Below are positions 34,186 to 42,397 of a stretch of DNA of 64,000 nt, in pieces. The notes below the pieces were generated by a model. That model was not told the DNA's origin. It worked only from the letters and a program-made list of their open reading frames with translations, and did no database searches. The stretch covers positions 2,347,302-2,411,301 of the forward strand of contig NZ_KI421507.1 of the NCBI RefSeq assembly GCF_000473205.1, in the 5' to 3' direction. This DNA is from Pseudophaeobacter arcticus DSM 23566 (GTDB lineage Bacteria > Pseudomonadota > Alphaproteobacteria > Rhodobacterales > Rhodobacteraceae). Each line of letters starts with the position of its first letter. Positions within the stretch are counted from its first letter, which is position 1. The position numbers were made by a program, and so were the translations under genes.

Positions 34186-35376
34186 TCAGTTTAGTGTGAC
34201 CGGCAGGCTGAGCGGCCCGCGAAAGCCAAACCCCCAAAAGGTGACCGCCTCGGGATCTGGTAAACGCATGTCGGGGAACCGGTCGAACAGCATTGGAAGA
34301 ATAATCTGTGCCAGCATCCGCCGGGCGATATGGGTCCCTTGGCAGAAATGAGGACCATTCCCAAAAGCCTGGTGGGATGTCTTGGGCCGAAAGATATTAA
34401 ACACTTCGGGGCTGTCATACAGGTCTTCGTCGTGACAGGCCGAGGCCTGAGCAGTCATCACCACCTCACCTTTGGCAATGGCATGACCGCGAATTTCGGT
34501 GTCTTCCATCACCAGCCGCGAGCTGGCCTGAATTGGTGCAACCCAGCGCACGCCTTCCTCAAACGCGGCATTCCATAGACCTTCAGCTTTGCAGGCCTCC
34601 AGCTGCTCGGGGTTTGTCAGCAACCCATAAAGGATGGTCAGCAGCGCGTCCCTCGGCTCGTTGATACCGCCGCCAATTGCGATTTTGACATTGGAATAGA
34701 TCTGGCTTTTCTCAATCGGATCTTCCGCGTTCACCATGGCGGACAACGCCGATTGATCCGGTGCGGTTTTGACCCGGCTGACGCAGGTATCAAAGAGCGC
34801 GTTCATTTCCGCATTGGCCCTGTCCGAGCGCTCATAAAGCTCAGGCGCATTGCCGAAATTTCCAGCCCCATCAATCAGCGCCTGCGACCATCGGATCATC
34901 TCTGGGTCTGATGCCTCTGGAATTCCCAGCAGATGCGTCAGGCAGCGGGCGGCATAGGGCGCAGCCAGTGCAGTAAAGAGATCAACAGTGTCGCCGCGCT
35001 GCAACCCTCCGACATAGTCCTGTGCCACTTTGGTATAGAGCTCTTGCCAACATCCGGTGATGTTGCGGGGGGCAAAGGCCGGCGCCATGGCATTGCGCTC
35101 ACGCTTATGTGCTTCTCCGTCCTTGCGCATCAGAGTCTGAGCCTGAAACGCCCGCGCCATCGGGGTACGCGGATCGTCCGAGCTGAAAAGCTCCCAGTTT
35201 TCTTTCACATGTTTTGTGTCGGCCGCTTTGGTCAGCAATATTCTTTGGATGCTGGGAATACGCACAACGGGCGCTTCGGCGCGCAACCGCTTGTAGATCG
35301 CATAGGGGTTTTCCGTCAGCTGCGCGATGGTGATCTGATCCTCCACAGGGATCGCCGACAAAGCAGTTGGGGTCAT
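34186..35376 (-). CDS. Cytochrome P450, GcoA/CYP255-like
   Basis: The 396-residue protein has the heme loop FGNGPHFCQGTH (Cys345 ligand) and the K-helix E-G-V-R. The I-helix reads G-G-G-I-N-E-P-R-D instead of the usual A-G-x-D/E-T. As I remember GcoA, the guaiacol O-demethylase of Amycolatopsis, it shares the start QLxxNPYxxYxRLRAEAP, an E-P in the I-helix and the end FWGxGFRGPxSLxVT, all present here. A role in aromatic O-demethylation is therefore plausible but unproven. No GcoB-like reductase is near. It is divergent from a LysR gene and followed by a TRAP binding protein. Confidence 0.88.
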   Translation of the reverse strand: MTPTALSAIPVEDQITIAQLTENPYAIYKRLRAEAPVVRIPSIQRILLTKAADTKHVKENWELFSSDDPRTPMARAFQAQTLMRKDGEAHKRERNAMAPAFAPRNITGCWQELYTKVAQDYVGGLQRGDTVDLFTALAAPYAARCLTHLLGIPEASDPEMIRWSQALIDGAGNFGNAPELYERSDRANAEMNALFDTCVSRVKTAPDQSALSAMVNAEDPIEKSQIYSNVKIAIGGGINEPRDALLTILYGLLTNPEQLEACKAEGLWNAAFEEGVRWVAPIQASSRLVMEDTEIRGHAIAKGEVVMTAQASACHDEDLYDSPEVFNIFRPKTSHQAFGNGPHFCQGTHIARRMLAQIILPMLFDRFPDMRLPDPEAVTFWGFGFRGPLSLPVTLN

Positions 35377-35458
35377 GATTATTCCTAACAAAACGACAGT
35401 TCTGCGACGTTATCCAGTGAATAGGTATTGGGCAATCCGATGGATTTGATACAGTTGT

Positions 35459-35471
35459 TCGAAAAATTCGA
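35459..35471. promoter_or_regulatory. Candidate LysR operator (TCGAA-N3-TTCGA)
   Basis: A perfect 13-bp inverted repeat TCGAA-AAA-TTCGA fits the T-N11-A rule of LysR boxes and lies in the 107-bp gap between the divergent P450 and LysR starts, 13 bases before the LysR ATG. It would suit autoregulation plus control of the P450 genes. Confidence 0.5.
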
Positions 35472-35483
35472 TAGGACGCACTC

Positions 35484-36386
35484 ATGACCTCAGACCCCTT
35501 TGCTTTGGATTTTGCAGCGCTGCGCACCCTGCGCCTGGTCTATGCCCACGGCAGCTTTTCGCGGGCGGCCGAAACCCTGGGAGTCACGCAATCAACAATA
35601 AGCTACACGATGACCCGCCTGCGCGAGGTGTTCAGTGATCCGCTGTTTGTGCGGCAAGGTGCCGGTATGGTGCCCACTGATCGCTGCAACGAGATCGTGG
35701 CCCAGGCAGGTGAGTTGATTGACCGGTTTGAAACCCTGACCGCGCAACGACAGTTCGACCCGGCGCAAGCCTCGGTCGAAATCGGGATCAGCTGCAATTT
35801 TTACGAGAGGGTGACAATCCTCCCCCACGTGACCCGCATTCTGCGTCGCGAGGCACCAGGCATCAAACTCAAGGTGATTTCATCCTCCGCGCAGGGCAAA
35901 CAACAGCTGTTGCGCTCGGAAAGTGATATCTTGATTGGCCCGATCAGGATCGAGGACAGCGGATACTACCGAAGATCGCTTTTACGCGAAGAATACACCT
36001 GCGTCATGGATCCGTCGAACCCTCTTGCTCAGGACCCACTGACCATTGAACGTTTCGTCAAGGCACCGCAGGTGGTGGTGAACTATGGCGGCAATTTCAG
36101 GTCCCGGTTTCTGGTGGTGATGGAGGCCGCTGGCCATGTGCCGAACACAGTGATGGAAGTGCCAAGCCCGGCAAACCTGCCCGATATTCTGCTGCAGACC
36201 GATATGATTGCCACCGTCCCCTCACGTATCAGCCAGATGTTCGGAGATGCGGTGGCATCGGTCCCCTGCCCCCTTCCCGCAGAGTTCTCAATCGACCTCT
36301 ATTGGACAGCACGGACCCATGTTTCGGCGCCGCATATGTGGTTGCGCTCAAAAATCGCCGAGGCCGCATCCCGCATTGCAACCTAG
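35484..36386 (+). CDS. LysR family transcriptional regulator
   Basis: The 300-residue protein starts with the LysR winged helix (F-A-A-L-R-T-L-R-L-V-Y-A-H-G-S-F-S-R-A-A-E-T-L-G-V-T-Q-S), followed by the effector domain from about residue 95. Such regulators usually control the divergent neighbour with a pathway compound as inducer, here the P450 and TRAP binding-protein genes. AGGAC precedes the ATG. Confidence 0.94.
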   Translation: MTSDPFALDFAALRTLRLVYAHGSFSRAAETLGVTQSTISYTMTRLREVFSDPLFVRQGAGMVPTDRCNEIVAQAGELIDRFETLTAQRQFDPAQASVEIGISCNFYERVTILPHVTRILRREAPGIKLKVISSSAQGKQQLLRSESDILIGPIRIEDSGYYRRSLLREEYTCVMDPSNPLAQDPLTIERFVKAPQVVVNYGGNFRSRFLVVMEAAGHVPNTVMEVPSPANLPDILLQTDMIATVPSRISQMFGDAVASVPCPLPAEFSIDLYWTARTHVSAPHMWLRSKIAEAASRIAT

Positions 36387-36471
36387 GGCCAGGACCCATT
36401 TATGAGGATCACAGGGGGTGGGGGCCAGAATGCGACCAGACCCAATTTGTGCAATCTTATCAAAGGGAGAT

Positions 36472-36545
36472 TGGAGCGGGCGGCGGGAATCGAACCCGCG
36501 TCATTAGCTTGGAAGGCTAAGGTCTTACCATTACACAACGCCCGC
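36472..36545 (-). tRNA. tRNA-Gly (TCC anticodon)
   Basis: The minus strand folds into a complete cloverleaf: acceptor GCGGGCG with CGCCCGC, D arm with GGTA, anticodon stem TTAGC-CTTCCAA-GCTAA (anticodon TCC), and TTCGATTC in the T loop. Discriminator T is followed by an encoded CCA. It decodes GGA/GGG. Confidence 0.97.
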
Positions 36546-36629
36546 GCTACAGGTTATCCACCTATTTCAAAGGAAAAACGAGGTCAAGCCTACCCGTGCC
36601 TTCTTTTGAAATTTAAACCAGTTCTCTTT

Positions 36630-36687
36630 GCACTGGCCCGTCTTATAACGCACTGGCCCATCTTGTAACGCATTGGCCCAATACTTC
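36630..36687. repeat. 20-nt tandem repeat, about 2.9 copies
   Basis: The unit GCACTGGCCCRTCTTRTAAC is found at 36630-36649 and 36650-36669, with a partial third copy from 36670. It lies between the tRNA gene and the SGNH gene. Confidence 0.85.
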
Positions 36688-36739
36688 TTAAGTTCCAGAT
36701 CAAAAAAACCAACTACTCCGCATGTTGCAACCAGTTTTC

Positions 36740-37498
36740 TCAACTGGCGGAACCCCGCCAGGGAAGCAACTTTTTGCGCCACCCCGCAGCCAGGTCTGAA
36801 ACCGCCCAGCGTTCAACCGCAGACACCATCAAAGCGCCGAACTCAGCATTGGCGTGATGCTCATCCTCCGGGTCTTCGTGGCGGAACTTTTGCAACATGA
36901 ACCCTTCGGCGTCGCAACAGTCGCGAGGCAGGTCAATCACAGGGACAGAACGCGCTTTCAGCTCTGCTTTCATGATCTCCAGATAGGTATCAAAACACGT
37001 TCGCGCCTGTGTCGCAGGCAAGAACTTTAAGGTTGAATGGTCACGGAACATTCGCGGCGGCGAGACCGCAGCAACGGGAATTCCAATCCGACCCAAAAGA
37101 TCAATCAGCTCCAGGACATATTTTTGATCCTGAAGAACCAGTGTCTTGAAGACCAGATGCGAGATCGTCTTGCGCCCCTCCAGATGTTCAGCAAGGGCAA
37201 ATTTCCCCCAGGTGATCTGGTGCTGCACCCGCATTGGCCAAAGCGGCATGGACAAGACAACGGCGTCAAACTTTGGCGAAGCGGGAGGAAGACGTGACAT
37301 ATGCCGCTGGTAGTCCGGTGCAACCATTTCTGCATGATCTCCGGCATCGCGGAAGAAGGGCGTCGGTAGCAAATGTCCGCCACCAAGCGGTAGAATTGAG
37401 ATATCAACAGAGCGGTCCGTTTTCCGCGCAGCCAGTAGCTGCTGCAAGCCACGGTTCAAGGCACCGATATGAGAGTCGCCGGTAACAAGAATTTTCAT
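36740..37498 (-). CDS. SGNH-like protein with GDSH motif
   Basis: The 252-residue protein begins with strand M-K-I-L-V-T-G-D-S-H-I-G, a GDS-type nucleophile block, and has the alternating strand-helix pattern of SGNH hydrolases; a D-x-x-H near the C-terminus (D-E-H-H) could complete a triad. It starts one base after the stop of the GSCFA gene (TGA-T-ATG), so both are translated together. Substrate unknown; the pair may modify a cell-surface polysaccharide. Confidence 0.65.
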   Translation of the reverse strand: MKILVTGDSHIGALNRGLQQLLAARKTDRSVDISILPLGGGHLLPTPFFRDAGDHAEMVAPDYQRHMSRLPPASPKFDAVVLSMPLWPMRVQHQITWGKFALAEHLEGRKTISHLVFKTLVLQDQKYVLELIDLLGRIGIPVAAVSPPRMFRDHSTLKFLPATQARTCFDTYLEIMKAELKARSVPVIDLPRDCCDAEGFMLQKFRHEDPEDEHHANAEFGALMVSAVERWAVSDLAAGWRKKLLPWRGSAS

Positions 37499-37499
37499 A

Positions 37500-38573
37500 T
37501 CAGTTGTCACCAAAGGAATTCAGCAGTTCTTCGTCACATTTGACCTGTTCAAGGCGCGCTGCCTCTGCACGGCCCAGATGGTCAGTTTGCGCCCGTGGGG
37601 TGGTCGCCCCCTGCTGTGCCCCAGGTGGGACATGCTGAGAAAAGAAGACACTCATGACATGATCAACCCCATGCGGCGAAACCTCGCGCGCATCCGGCTG
37701 GAAAAAATACCCCTTCATAAAGGGGGAGGTGATGATCTCGTAAGACGGGAAATAATCAACAAAACCATGATCCTGGTACAGCTCGCCCGCAACCGCGCGC
37801 AGAACCGATTTGGAATGCATGGTGGCAACCGCCACCTGGTGCTGGGTTGCCGTCGCCATCAAAGGCACCGGGCTAACGGTAAGAAACAGGCGGATATTGG
37901 GGTTGATACGCCGAACGATGGAGATAAATTCCTCCATGTCACCGCGCACCTCGGCGCTGGTCAGATTGCGGAAAGCATAGGACTTGTCGTCATATCTGCC
38001 CCCTGCGGTCCCCGGACAAAGCGGAAACACAGCACCGTCCTTGCGCGCCTCCCAGGTCTCGGTCAGACCGAGGGTGAACACAAAAACATCCGCAGTTTGA
38101 AACAGTTCAACCACTGCCTCCAGATGGCTTTTCTGCAGGGCCATCAGCTCGCGCACGCTGGAAAAGGGCTCCGGTTCGAGCGTTGGCCGGAATGGATCGA
38201 CAACGCCGCCGTCTTTTTCCCAGTACTGTTCAGCCGGAGAGAACTGGCCAAAGGCGCGTTTTATGAGCTGAAGCAATTGACGCGACGTGTAGAGGTTTCC
38301 ATAGCGCGCAGAATACATCCCATAGCCAAAATCCAACGCCCGTTCTGCCGGAAAGGCCTCGGGAGCGGGCTCTGTATCCAGGTAATCAAAGCCGCATTTT
38401 CGCAGATTTCGCCCGATGTGCTGCGCAAAGCAACTGCCAGCCGTTGCAATTTTCTGCCCCTCAAACTCGAACCGTTTCTGGTACCAGTCCCCAATGTCCA
38501 TTGGATGGAATGGCGAGATCGTTTTTTTCCAAAAAGCCTTTTTTTCTTGGCACTTATAAGGGTGATCAGACAA
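37500..38573 (-). CDS. GSCFA domain protein
   Basis: The 357-residue protein contains the name-giving motif I-A-T-A-G-S-C-F-A-Q-H-I near residue 45 and the later block V-F-T-L-G-L-T-E-T-W, defining the GSCFA family (PF08885), a distant SGNH relative. There is no ATG at the right place: TTG at 38573 has AGGA seven bases upstream and is the best start. No signal peptide is seen. It is coupled to the SGNH-like gene downstream. Function is not established; O-acyl chemistry on surface glycans is a reasonable guess. Confidence 0.85.
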   Translation of the reverse strand: MSDHPYKCQEKKAFWKKTISPFHPMDIGDWYQKRFEFEGQKIATAGSCFAQHIGRNLRKCGFDYLDTEPAPEAFPAERALDFGYGMYSARYGNLYTSRQLLQLIKRAFGQFSPAEQYWEKDGGVVDPFRPTLEPEPFSSVRELMALQKSHLEAVVELFQTADVFVFTLGLTETWEARKDGAVFPLCPGTAGGRYDDKSYAFRNLTSAEVRGDMEEFISIVRRINPNIRLFLTVSPVPLMATATQHQVAVATMHSKSVLRAVAGELYQDHGFVDYFPSYEIITSPFMKGYFFQPDAREVSPHGVDHVMSVFFSQHVPPGAQQGATTPRAQTDHLGRAEAARLEQVKCDEELLNSFGDN

Positions 38574-39058
38574 ACAGAAGTCCTCAATATGAAAACAATC
38601 ACTTCCCCCATACCGCCCTCCATTCGTCTATTCAAGGAACAATGAAACCGCACGCGGGCAATCAGAATGCCGATGTCTGTCAGTCCGTTTCTTGGACCCC
38701 GACCATCGGGGGGACGAGGCAACCGACCACACGTCCCAGCCTGGGGAGCAGGTAGAAACAATTACCCTGCGCGCCCATGCGTGGACATGCGCGGGACATG
38801 CGTGGACATTCAATTTGCTGCACCTGGGGCCGCTAGAAGAACGCGGGAATCATGATGTCGGCTGGTTCGGAATTCTCCGGGAAGTCAGCGCAAAAGACGC
38901 CTGCCCCAGGTTGATACGGCGCAGAGCCACCGCCAGCCACACCGCCAGACACACCAGGCAGGCACACCAGGCAGCCACAGGTTTCGCTCTCCATTGTCAT
39001 GCGCTCTGCGCCCTGTTCGCGCCCCTTTCTCATATGACTCCAGAGCCTAAATCAAGAA

Positions 39059-39077
39059 ATGTGAAAAAGATTCACAT
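39059..39077. promoter_or_regulatory. Operator-like palindrome 1 (ATGTGAA-N5-TTCACAT)
   Basis: This perfect 19-bp palindrome has 7-bp arms and a 5-bp centre. It is similar to the site at 39117 and lies 59 bp from it, centre to centre. It flanks the upstream side of a weak promoter (TTGAAG at 39084, AATATG at 39107, spacer 17). Confidence 0.6.
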
Positions 39078-39116
39078 ACGGGCTTGAAGCAGAGCCGTGC
39101 CACTCCAATATGAAGT

Positions 39117-39137
39117 AATGTGAACGGGATTTACATT
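39117..39137. promoter_or_regulatory. Operator-like palindrome 2 (AATGTGAA-N5-TTTACATT)
   Basis: The arms have 8 bp with one mismatch and the same 5-bp spacing as site 1. It lies just downstream of the candidate -10, about 50 bases before the DUF2852 ATG, a position suited to repression. Confidence 0.6.
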
Positions 39138-39188
39138 CTCACAATCACAGTTACCTAGTCGCAAGACTGCAAACCCTGGAGACGAATT

Positions 39189-39635
39189 ATGACAGCAATG
39201 ACCTCCCCCAACCCTGCCCACAGTCAACAGGGTTGGTTTACCCGTAGCGAAGCCTGGCTGGATCAAAAGGGCAAAGGGGCCTGGATCGCAGCAATGGTTC
39301 TTGGCTTTGTCTTTTTCTGGCCCATTGGCCTGGCCCTTCTCTTCTACATGATCTGGAGCAAACGTATGTTCAACAAGTCCTGCCGCACTCACAGCCGCAA
39401 ACCCTGGGCCAGCCATGGTATGTCGGCAATGAAGCCCTCTGGGAACTCTGCCTTTGACGCCTACAAGGAAGACACTCTGCGGCGCCTTGAGCAGGAACAA
39501 AGCGATTTTGAAGGCTTTATGCAGCGTCTGCGCGATGCCAAGGACAAGGCCGAGTTTGACCAGTTTATGGATGAACGCAGCACTATGCCGACGGAAGAGA
39601 CCAGCGACGAAGACAGCACGCAGAAGTCCCACTAA
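39189..39635 (+). CDS. DUF2852 membrane protein
   Basis: The 148-residue protein has a hydrophobic span at residues 30-55 (A-W-I-A-A-M-V-L-G-F-V-F-F-W-P-I-G-L-A-L), then a charged helical C-terminal half (L-E-Q-E-Q-S-D-F-E-G-F-M-Q-R-L-R). This is the DUF2852 pattern of alphaproteobacteria. Its function is unknown. GGAG precedes the ATG, and the RDD gene follows by 86 bases with the same orientation. Two palindromes upstream suggest dedicated control. Confidence 0.82.
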   Translation: MTAMTSPNPAHSQQGWFTRSEAWLDQKGKGAWIAAMVLGFVFFWPIGLALLFYMIWSKRMFNKSCRTHSRKPWASHGMSAMKPSGNSAFDAYKEDTLRRLEQEQSDFEGFMQRLRDAKDKAEFDQFMDERSTMPTEETSDEDSTQKSH

Positions 39636-39721
39636 GCTCTTTGCAAAACGAATCCGTCCCCCAGCCTGGCCAGCAGGGGGCGGATCTACCCCTGCCAAAC
39701 ACAGACGTAAAAGGACCAATC

Positions 39722-40153
39722 ATGACCTCCCTGCCCGACCCCGATTATCAGGCTGAGTTTTATGCGTTCACCGCACCCAAGCGCCTGGTGGCATGGGTTG
39801 TCGATAGTATTCTGATTGTCGTGTTGAGCCTTATTACCGTGGTGATGACGGCCTTTGTTGGCTTGCTCATTTGGCCGCTGCTCTATCTGGTGATTGGCTT
39901 TGTCTATCGGGCCGCGACCCTCTCGAGCAGCTCTGCCACCCTGGGCATGCGCTTTGCCGGGATTGAGCTGCGCGACCTTTCCGGGCGCCGCTTGGACTCG
40001 CAACAGGCTGTGCTGCACTCCCTCGGCTTTAGCATTTCTATCGCGGTGCCCGTGTTGCAGGTGATTTCGATCATCCTGATGCTCACCACCGCCAAAGGAC
40101 AGGGGCTGAGCGACTCCCTTTTGGGGACGGTCATGCTCAACCGGCGCGCATAA
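39722..40153 (+). CDS. RDD family membrane protein
   Basis: The 143-residue protein has the RDD pattern: F-T-A-P-K-R-L-V-A-W-V-V-D-S with the conserved Arg and Asp in the first helix, two further helices and the T-L-G-M-R-F-A-G-I segment. Members are small membrane proteins, some acting as sodium/proton antiporters. The ATG at 39722 has AAGGA seven bases upstream; a longer frame lacks this site. Confidence 0.88.
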   Translation: MTSLPDPDYQAEFYAFTAPKRLVAWVVDSILIVVLSLITVVMTAFVGLLIWPLLYLVIGFVYRAATLSSSSATLGMRFAGIELRDLSGRRLDSQQAVLHSLGFSISIAVPVLQVISIILMLTTAKGQGLSDSLLGTVMLNRRA

Positions 40154-40387
40154 ACCACCACCTGGCAGAGACGCCAGAGGCCAGACGAGATGGGGCGAGG
40201 CGGGACGGGGCGGGACTTCAATCCAGGGCGTGACTGGCGGGCCATAGGCACCGCATTCCGCCTCCTGCGCCAGTTCTTCTCCCGATCTTAACCAGTTTCT
40301 ATTGGCTGCTTGGAGTCTGGCTTGCCCATTGCTATCTTGCTGTTGTTTCTTATGATCAAGATATCTTCTTAGTTAGTCTAGCTCCAG

Positions 40388-41212
40388 ATGCGTCACACAC
40401 TTCCCATTGCTCCACAGTTCTATGTCACGGCCCCCCAGCCCTGTCCCTATCTGGAAAACCGGATGGAGCGGAAGCTTTTCACCTCCCTACAGGGGGACGG
40501 TGCCGACCAGTTGAACAATAGCCTGTCGCATCAGGGATTTCGCCGCTCGCAAAATGTGCTGTACCGGCCCTCCTGCTCGGACTGTTGTGCCTGCATGTCT
40601 GCCCGCATTGATGTCAGCGCATTTGTTAAGACCCGCAGCCAGAAACGTATCCTCAAGCGCAATGCGTCCTTGATGCGTCGCGCGACCTCTCCCTGGGCGA
40701 CAGAAGATCAATATGCACTGTTCCGGCGCTACCTCGACAGTCGCCACTCTGACGGCGGCATGGCGGATATGGATGTGTTTGAATATGCCGCGATGATTGA
40801 GGAAACTCCGATTCGCAGCCGGGTCATCGAATATACCGAACCGCAGTACAGCAGCCTTGTTGCCGTCTCTCTTACAGATGTTCTGGAAGACGGGTTGAGC
40901 ATGGTCTATTCCTTCTACGACCCGGATCAGCCGCAAAACTCCATTGGCACCTACATGATCCTTGATCATATCGCCATCGCGCTGGAGAGTGGACTTCCCT
41001 ATGTCTATCTTGGCTATTGGGTGCCCGGCAGCGCCAAGATGAGCTACAAAGAAAAGTTCTCCGGTCTGGAGGTCTATCACCAGGGAACCTGGAAAAAGAT
41101 GCGTGACCCGGCCGAATTTGCCGATAGCAGCCACCCATTGTCCACAGATCCCATTGCGGAACAGGTGGCCAATATTCAGCTGCCAGAACAGCCGGTCCAT
41201 CGCCACAAATGA
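40388..41212 (+). CDS. bpt: Aspartate/glutamate leucyltransferase
   Basis: The 274-residue protein begins with the Bpt/ATE motif [14 protein letters not shown] followed by the Cys-rich C-S-D-C-C-A-C-M, and has the transferase core (S-M-V-Y-S-F-Y-D-P and Y-V-Y-L-G-Y-W-V). Bacterial Bpt moves Leu from Leu-tRNA onto N-terminal Asp or Glu, marking proteins for ClpS-ClpAP (N-degron pathway). Its TGA overlaps the next start (ATGA at 41209). Confidence 0.94.
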   Translation: MRHTLPIAPQFYVTAPQPCPYLENRMERKLFTSLQGDGADQLNNSLSHQGFRRSQNVLYRPSCSDCCACMSARIDVSAFVKTRSQKRILKRNASLMRRATSPWATEDQYALFRRYLDSRHSDGGMADMDVFEYAAMIEETPIRSRVIEYTEPQYSSLVAVSLTDVLEDGLSMVYSFYDPDQPQNSIGTYMILDHIAIALESGLPYVYLGYWVPGSAKMSYKEKFSGLEVYHQGTWKKMRDPAEFADSSHPLSTDPIAEQVANIQLPEQPVHRHK

Positions 41213-41616
41213 CCCCTCCTGGCCCCGTACAGGCCCTGCATGCGGTTGCTCTGCTGGTGCCGGACTATGATGCGGCGATTGCCTTTTATTGTGATCTGTT
41301 GGGCTGGCAACTGGCCGAGGATATCGACCAGGGCCACAAACGTTGGGTGCGCATCCTGCCACCGGGCGCCACGCAGGGCAGTCTGATCCTGGCGCAGGCA
41401 ACAGGCCCCGCGCAAAGTGCGGCGATTGGAAACCAGTTTGGCGGCCGCGTCGGATTGTTCCTGACAACGGATGATTTTGCCCGTGACCATGCCCGGATGC
41501 TTGCCCTTGGCGTCCTGTTTGAAGAGCCCCCACGGCACGAACCCTATGGCACAGTTGCCGTTTGGCAGGATCCCTTTGGCAATCGCTGGGATCTGCTGGA
41601 GTTCACCCCCAGCTAG
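41209..41616 (+). CDS. VOC (glyoxalase/bleomycin-resistance fold) protein
   Basis: The 135-residue protein has one glyoxalase fold: a His in [11 protein letters not shown] and Y/Glu positions in the closing [15 protein letters not shown], the typical metal-binding end. The substrate is unknown. It overlaps bpt by four bases and is translationally coupled. Confidence 0.88.
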   Translation: MTPPGPVQALHAVALLVPDYDAAIAFYCDLLGWQLAEDIDQGHKRWVRILPPGATQGSLILAQATGPAQSAAIGNQFGGRVGLFLTTDDFARDHARMLALGVLFEEPPRHEPYGTVAVWQDPFGNRWDLLEFTPS

Positions 41617-41662
41617 CGCCGCATCCCGCCCGCGCCGCACTCAGCCAAGGACCAGCCAGGGA

Positions 41663-42226
41663 TCAACCAGGGATCTCGTTGCGCAGAAGATAGTCATGCA
41701 CAGCGCGGCTGCGTTGGGTGAGTTTTTTCAAGATCGCGGCATGATCCAGCCGCAGCGCCAATTTCTCTTCCATATTTGCCCGCTTGTTGATGAATTCCTC
41801 AAAAACATCACCGGCATCCATCAGCCTGTGGGCGCTGCGGTCATAGACTTCCCGGTATTGGCTCCATTGGGCCGCGGAGACATCTCCCTTGGCCATCAGT
41901 TCTTCCGCGGCTTCCAGGATTTGTTCCAATGCTCCAAGGGTTCTTTCAATTCCGGACTGGGGGCGTAACTCGACTGCAGTCAGATTTTCCAGCTCTCGGA
42001 ACAGTTTGGTTTGAATTTCCTCGATACTGTCGGGGGAAAACTCATCCAGATAGGCATCAATCTTGCGCATATGCGCCTTATCGGAGAGCTTCTTGTCGCG
42101 CAGCGCATGTAGATAATACTCCACCGCTGCGAGCTTGGTATTTAAGGTGCGTATCCGCTTTTGCGCCTGGGCATGGGCCGCATCATACTGCTTTTTGGCC
42201 AGACGCCAATCTCGCACCAAGGACAT
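41663..42226 (-). CDS. Hypothetical coiled-coil protein
   Basis: The 187-residue protein is charged and almost wholly helical, with heptad-like stretches (A-H-A-Q-A-Q-K-R-I-R-T-L-N-T-K-L and E-E-I-Q-T-K-L-F-R-E-L-E-N-L). No signal peptide or membrane span. I do not recognise a family. The ATG at 42226 has GGAG nine bases upstream. It converges with the VOC gene; the TRAP genes lie behind it on the same strand after a terminator. Confidence 0.7.
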   Translation of the reverse strand: MSLVRDWRLAKKQYDAAHAQAQKRIRTLNTKLAAVEYYLHALRDKKLSDKAHMRKIDAYLDEFSPDSIEEIQTKLFRELENLTAVELRPQSGIERTLGALEQILEAAEELMAKGDVSAAQWSQYREVYDRSAHRLMDAGDVFEEFINKRANMEEKLALRLDHAAILKKLTQRSRAVHDYLLRNEIPG

Positions 42227-42339
42227 GGAATACCACTCCTTTTTGATTGCACCTTTGGTCCCCACCGGAACACGAGCCCTAGAGTAATGCGTCTCATGAT
42301 TTTGTAAAGCCACCACATGTTCCGCCCATCGGGCAATAG

Positions 42340-42370
42340 CAAAAGGGGCCCCAAAACGGAGCCCCTTTGC
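42340..42370 (-). terminator. Rho-independent terminator of the TRAP permease genes
   Basis: On the minus strand AAAGGGGCTCC pairs with GGGGCCCCTTT (one G-U pair), 5-nt loop, then TTGC. It lies about 30 bases beyond the DctM stop. Confidence 0.85.
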
Positions 42371-42397
42371 AAAGGTATTGTCCCAGGATCAACTTGA

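Larger units (their letters stand above)
38574..39188. other. Long intergenic region with direct repeats and palindromes
   Basis: Open frames in these 615 bases have no ribosome site and poor composition. Repeats include ATGCGTGGACAT copies (about 38777-38811) and a doubled CACACCAGGCAG (about 38951-38974). The last 130 bases carry the two palindromes and a promoter-like stretch that belong to the DUF2852 gene. Confidence 0.55.

Noticed and set aside
36601..36690. CRISPR array
   Set aside because: The repeats are only 20 nt, directly adjoining without spacers, and there are no cas genes.
38692..39087. Possible gene of 131 residues in the 38.6-39.2 kb gap
   Set aside because: No ribosome site, no family and a His/Thr/Ala-biased composition that derives from local repeats.
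39059..39137. CRP/FNR-type sites
   Set aside because: The half-sites TGTGA/TCACA are separated by seven bases rather than the six of CRP sites, and they lack the FNR TTGAT core.
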